Shown here piece by piece: positions 3,405 through 6,036 of a stretch of 6,036 nucleotides of DNA (the first letter of the stretch is position 1; every line of letters starts with the position of its first letter). The translations under genes and the position numbers were made by a program. The stretch is from Clostridiaceae bacterium (lineage in GTDB: Bacteria; Bacillota_A; Clostridia; Acetivibrionales; Acetivibrionaceae), in contig JAAZCB010001069.1 of assembly GCA_012513545.1 (NCBI GenBank), forward strand, positions 1-6,036, read 5' to 3'. Under the pieces are notes generated by a model. It worked only from the letters and a program-made list of their open reading frames with translations, searched no databases and was not told where the DNA came from.

Positions 3405-3881
3405 TTATGCCGTTCTTATCTCTTTTTCTGTGATCTCATACATTTTGATTTGTATATCTTTGACTAGCTTACTGTCAATATTCTTACATCTTTGTTCGCT
3501 CAATATCACTTCTTCCGATATTTCTAACCAACTTGCTTTTGGCTTGCCTATCGGTATTCTAAAGTACCTCATTTCAAGTATACTGCGTTCCGGTTCAGAC
3601 AAATAAAAATATACACTGTTGATTGCCCTTAATATCCTCATTTTTTGGTCTATTTCCGTTTCCAGGTCTTGCATATATTCCAGCCTTTTCATTGCCTGTT
3701 CTTCGGTTCTGGACGTGTTGCTATGGCATAATGGCATATCTGTTATAACCTGCGCCTTAATGCCTGATATGTTCATTCTTCTGTATTCCTCTAGCTGTTT
3801 GCTTAGATTCTGTATCTCTTTTTGTAGACCATCATAGCTGTGCAGGTAGAATCTTATCTCATTTGTCCTCAATATACTCAC
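3405..3881 (-). CDS. Sigma-like phage late transcription regulator (DUF1492/ArpU type)
   Basis: This is a 158-residue cytoplasmic DNA-binding protein. Residues about 10-40 and 60-90 form long helices (YDGLQKEIQNLSKQLEEYR; MKRLEYMQDLETEIDQKM), followed by a region resembling sigma-70 region 4 at about 94-145: SEPERSILEMRYF, then SWLEISEEVILSEQRCKNID. The 'ER-x-I-L-E-M-R-Y-F ... S-x-x-x-x-K/R' pattern is what I recognise from clostridial phage regulators of this type, which occupy the last early position and switch on late genes. The GTG at 3881 is only 2 bases after GAGGAT; a TTG at 3872 (RTNEIRFYL...) is better spaced, at about 11 bases, and may be the real start. Its likely target, the 11-bp repeat array, follows its stop codon directly. 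Confidence 0.75.
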   Translation of the reverse strand: MSILRTNEIRFYLHSYDGLQKEIQNLSKQLEEYRRMNISGIKAQVITDMPLCHSNTSRTEEQAMKRLEYMQDLETEIDQKMRILRAINSVYFYLSEPERSILEMRYFRIPIGKPKASWLEISEEVILSEQRCKNIDSKLVKDIQIKMYEITEKEIRTA

Positions 3882-3910
3882 ATCCTCACATTTTTTAATT
3901 TATTCTTGAT

Positions 3911-4066
3911 TTATTCCCTACATTGAAATTTGCCAACTGCCTTTTTGTACATCTGTAATTCCGTCCATACTAGCCTTCTTTCTTTTTCTTTCTTTTTCGC
4001 ATATCCCAACATTGCCGAAAATACTATTATTCCTCCTGTTACTGCTCCACCTACAAAAGTTAACAT
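3911..4066 (-). CDS. Small single-pass membrane protein, DUF3789-like
   Basis: This 51-residue protein has one transmembrane helix at about 3-22 (TFVGGAVTGGIIVFSAMLGY), followed at once by a basic KKKEKERR stretch that would stay in the cytoplasm, and a short soluble tail. Size and Gly-rich helix match the DUF3789 proteins common in clostridial phages, whose function is unknown. I choose ATG 4066 because it has GGAGGGGGTG about 7-8 bases upstream and overlaps the previous stop (TAATG). An upstream in-frame start at 4117 would only add a poor N-terminus inside the preceding gene. Confidence 0.7.
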   Translation of the reverse strand: MLTFVGGAVTGGIIVFSAMLGYAKKKEKERRLVWTELQMYKKAVGKFQCRE

Positions 4067-4398
4067 TACATTGCACCCCCTCCATATGTTTTGCTGTCCT
4101 CTTCTCCTGCTCTCCATAGTACCCTACTGTGTGTATGTATCTCCCGCAATATCCTGTATCTGCCGTAAAAAAACTTTTGCCTATCTGTCTTAATTCCATG
4201 TTTGCAGTTGTCTAACTTTGTTGCATCATTACCTATAGTGTTGTATCTGTCTGCTAGTATCAATGCTTTCTGAGCTATCCACAAAGCGTTAACATGATCT
4301 TCTTCTGTAAGCTTTGCATATTGCAGTAATAAAGAGTAGTATTCTGCCGATTCTTCCGGAAAGTATTCGTCAAAAGTACTTTCGTATTTTGCTTTCAT
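4066..4398 (-). CDS. Phage protein of unknown function
   Basis: This is a 110-residue soluble protein. Residues about 5-50 look helical (FDEYFPEESAEYYSLLLQYA ... HVNALWIAQKALILADRYN), and the C-terminal half is rich in basic and aromatic residues (KFFYGRYRILREIHTHSR). No motif I recognise. The start has GGAGGTG with 5-base spacing and overlaps the previous gene by 4 bp (ATGA); the end overlaps the next start by 1 bp. Translational coupling is likely. Confidence 0.75.
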   Translation of the reverse strand: MKAKYESTFDEYFPEESAEYYSLLLQYAKLTEEDHVNALWIAQKALILADRYNTIGNDATKLDNCKHGIKTDRQKFFYGRYRILREIHTHSRVLWRAGEEDSKTYGGGAM

Positions 4399-4760
4399 CT
4401 ATGCACCTCCACGTTGACAATTCTTGAAGTATTCAAATACTCTATTGCTCCACCAGGATAATTTGTTTCTGCTTCGATTAGGCGTGTATAAGCCGGTGTT
4501 ATATCAACAACTTTCCCGATTACTTGGTATATTCCATCATGTCTTTTGCTTTCAAATGATATCTTCAATGTTTTATCACTGTTTTCATGCATGAATTCAA
4601 TATCTTGCATATGTTTACTTATTTTTTGTTCGTTTCTTTGTTCTATTGCTCCGAGTGCCAAATCTTTAACAAGTTCTGATTTACCTAAACATGCCAATCT
4701 ACTGTTGACATCTTCGCATTTGCAATATGCTATATGTCTTTGACATTTTACACAAAACAT
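4395..4760 (-). CDS. Zinc-ribbon protein with a YolD-like C-terminal domain
   Basis: This 121-residue protein opens with C3-x2-C6-x6-C13-x-C15, a compact metal-binding knuckle. A charged helical linker follows (about 20-65), then a beta-rich part (about 66-121: TLKISF ... YQVIGKVVDITPAYTRLIEA ... IEYLNTSRIVNVEV). The strand pattern 'h-x-G-x-V-x-x-h-x-P ... h-x-h ... h-x-h-x-x-I-x-x-V' is like the small barrel of YolD-type proteins. I see this as a fold-level resemblance and assign no function. The ATG directly abuts the TAG of the RuvC-like gene, with GGGAGGTG 6 bases upstream. Confidence 0.65.
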   Translation of the reverse strand: MFCVKCQRHIAYCKCEDVNSRLACLGKSELVKDLALGAIEQRNEQKISKHMQDIEFMHENSDKTLKISFESKRHDGIYQVIGKVVDITPAYTRLIEAETNYPGGAIEYLNTSRIVNVEVHR

Positions 4761-5240
4761 CTATGACACCTCCCTTGCAACATACATATCATAATAAGTT
4801 ACCCCCACAGCATATGCCTGCCATATGTCGCCTGAAAATCCATAAAACCATCCCGGATTCTTTTTAGTTCCCTTATCTCCAAACCTGTCTTTTAATGCCT
4901 GTATTATGTTTCCGTCTTTTGCTTTCATATTCCCACACAGATTAATTTTTTCGTCTTTTCGATATATGTAATATGCGTACCCATCACCAAACAATTCATA
5001 AAACCTACCTATCCAAACGCAAGTTTCAAATACTTCTTTGCCTACTGTCATTCCATAACTAGCAACCATTTCAATTACGACCGTCACATTGGGGAAATAT
5101 TTATTGAATAACCTTCTTGTTTCTACTCTTACATTTTCATTGCTAAACTTGCCGAATTCTACAGGTTTTAAATTTTTATCAAGCAAACAATATGCAGATT
5201 CTTTATTCCCTGGGTCTATCGCAAGTATATATTCCCTCAT
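4761..5240 (-). CDS. Phage RuvC-like Holliday-junction nuclease (RNase H fold)
   Basis: This 159-residue protein has the RuvC-type acidic positions in order: D9 in ILAIDPGN, E57 in VVIEMVASYGM, and D138 in GDIWQAYAVGVTYYD, with a conserved KAKD block (106-109) and GTKKNPGWFYGF before the last acid. This set matches a common family in Firmicutes phages. Such enzymes cut branched DNA made during replication and recombination, and clear junctions before packaging. The length is normal for the family. The start overlaps the end of the HNH-type gene by 4 bp (ATGA), with GGGGGT about 9-10 bases upstream. Confidence 0.8.
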   Translation of the reverse strand: MREYILAIDPGNKESAYCLLDKNLKPVEFGKFSNENVRVETRRLFNKYFPNVTVVIEMVASYGMTVGKEVFETCVWIGRFYELFGDGYAYYIYRKDEKINLCGNMKAKDGNIIQALKDRFGDKGTKKNPGWFYGFSGDIWQAYAVGVTYYDMYVAREVS

Positions 5241-5596
5241 GCTACATCTACCCCCTTTTTCTTATATTCCTCAAAGCTCATGTTTAAGTAGTTCTTGCCG
5301 AATATCTTAACAAACTCTTCCCGGCTGCGCTGCTGCTCAAATTTCTGTTGATAGTGTTGCTTTAGCATAAAATCAAATACCGGGTTATTATGTACGCCGT
5401 CTTTACCTTCGTGACACTGAAAACATAGCCTTATTTGCATTTTGTGTTCTATACTGTTTTGTCTGTTCTTGCCAAAATAAATTTCATGGAGGTGGGCATA
5501 CGACTTTCCACATATTGCACATAGATCGTTACTGCCGGGACGCGGATTATTCTTTGCCTTTTTCTGTTTCTTCTTTGCTGGTTTTGGATATAGCAT
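5237..5596 (-). CDS. HNH-like zinc nuclease, phage recombination type
   Basis: This is a 119-residue protein. It starts with a very basic tail (KPAKKKQKKAK), followed by a Cys/His core: C26-x2-C29, H35-x-H37-E, FGKNRQ (41-46), then C58-x2-C61-H62 and GVHNNP (67-72). The C-terminal part is helical, with SREEFVKIFGKNYL. This pattern is a treble-clef/HNH-like nuclease of the kind found in phage recombination clusters (NinG/Ref/DUF968-related, by resemblance). The likely job is nicking or cutting DNA together with the adjacent RuvC-like enzyme. GGAGGG lies 7 bases before the ATG, which overlaps the preceding stop by 1 bp. Confidence 0.7.
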   Translation of the reverse strand: MLYPKPAKKKQKKAKNNPRPGSNDLCAICGKSYAHLHEIYFGKNRQNSIEHKMQIRLCFQCHEGKDGVHNNPVFDFMLKQHYQQKFEQQRSREEFVKIFGKNYLNMSFEEYKKKGVDVA

Positions 5597-5964
5597 TATT
5601 CAGCCCTCCAATCTTGTCGAAATGGTCTTGTTTTGTTATACTCATGCTTTATTCTTATTGCTTCTTCTATGTCAATTTCTTCTTTACCGCAATAGTCTAG
5701 TATTCTTATTATGCAATCTGCTAATTCAATTGGTATTCCTTCAGGCTTTAAATATTCTGGGAAAGGTAAATCGCATCCATATTCATGCCCTTCTTTGTCT
5801 TTAAAATATGTTTTTGTATTACCATTTCTATACTCTTCCAATGCTTCAGATAGTTCACTATGACACAACGCGATAAAATCACCAAATGGACGTTCTTCTT
5901 CCCACCACCCATGATTTACTGCGTTTTCATGCACTTCTTTTGCAAATTGGTTTAAATTTAACAT
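5596..5964 (-). CDS. MazG-like nucleoside triphosphate pyrophosphohydrolase
   Basis: This 122-residue all-alpha NTP-PPase hydrolyses (d)NTPs to the monophosphate, clearing odd nucleotides or adjusting pools during phage growth. The metal-binding motifs are visible: E37-x2-E40 with E43/E44 in HSELSEALEEYR, and E80-x2-D83 in IELADCIIRILDYCG. The GWW near 19-21 and the closing EAIRIKHEYNKTRP are typical of this phage family. An insert at about 53-70 (KDKEGHEYGCDLPFPEY) is longer than in minimal MazG proteins. The start has GGAGGGG 7 bases upstream and overlaps the previous gene by 7 bp. Confidence 0.88.
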   Translation of the reverse strand: MLNLNQFAKEVHENAVNHGWWEEERPFGDFIALCHSELSEALEEYRNGNTKTYFKDKEGHEYGCDLPFPEYLKPEGIPIELADCIIRILDYCGKEEIDIEEAIRIKHEYNKTRPFRQDWRAE

Positions 5965-6036
5965 TCCTTTACCCCTCCCTCATATTTTTCTAATACTCCC
6001 CTAACCTCTTTTACTGCCCTGCGAAATGCTTCTTCC
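5958..6036 (-). CDS. C-terminal end of an unknown phage gene
   Basis: An open frame enters from the window edge and ends at TAA 5960-5958, giving EEAFRRAVKEVRGVLEKYEG and GVKEC at the end. It overlaps the MazG-like start by 7 bp, as is usual in this operon. Too short to assign. Confidence 0.55.
   Translation of the reverse strand, partial: EEAFRRAVKEVRGVLEKYEGGVKEC

Noticed and set aside
3619..3837. Plus-strand open frame antisense to the sigma-like regulator
   Set aside because: Shadow of a well-supported minus-strand gene, no start signal.
3918..4199. Minus-strand frame overlapping two genes at 3911-4398
   Set aside because: Out of frame with both neighbours, which have good RBS and coupled starts. 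Its composition is not protein-like.
5515..5804. Plus-strand open frames across the MazG-like and HNH-like genes
   Set aside because: Antisense shadows of recognised genes, without RBS.
1..6036. tRNA or rRNA genes
   Set aside because: No cloverleaf with TTC-arm consensus and no rRNA signature seen on either strand.

Overview
This window looks like part of a prophage from a low-GC Gram-positive bacterium, most likely of the class Clostridia. The evidence is AT-rich DNA, strong AGGAGG-type ribosome binding sites, tightly packed small genes on one strand, and the gene order. The order is MazG-like pyrophosphohydrolase, HNH-type nuclease, RuvC-like nuclease, small proteins, sigma-like late regulator, then terminase small subunit. 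Nearly everything reads on the minus strand, so transcription runs from position 6036 towards 1.

Region by region in the direction of transcription: (i) 6036-3405 is the end of the early/middle operon, with overlapping start and stop codons between most genes. It holds the end of an unknown gene, the nucleotide and DNA metabolism genes, a zinc-ribbon protein, an unknown protein, a one-helix membrane protein, and a DUF1492/ArpU-like regulator. (ii) 3400-3184 has no protein-coding gene. It holds three GTACCGT repeats at an exact 11-bp period, an extended -10 promoter, a GC-rich hairpin and an intrinsic terminator. I read this as the candidate late promoter with a short terminated leader RNA. 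(iii) 3131-1074 is an accessory zone of small cassettes, most with their own terminators. It contains a Tad1/Acb2-type anti-defence gene with a premature stop, a Cys-rich mini-ORF whose expected ATG is ATA, a ribbon-helix-helix (RHH)/acidic protein pair behind a palindromic promoter, and a divergent switch. The switch has an Arc-like repressor on the plus strand facing two small genes on the minus strand, one of them with a stop codon inside. (iv) 1050-320 holds a small unknown protein and the terminase small subunit. (v) 199-1 is a gene start cut by the left end of an IS3-family element that runs out of the window.

The genes fit a normal phage programme: nucleotide clean-up and recombination, then a late switch, then packaging. 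Here the switch and the packaging genes are separated by about 2.3 kb of independently controlled cargo. One IS insertion, two in-frame TAA codons and one lost start codon suggest a decaying, domesticated prophage. The most interesting parts are the broken cyclic-nucleotide sponge gene, whose C-terminal hairpin domain has a plausible internal start, the 11-bp repeat promoter, and the symmetric double operator at 1568-1651.
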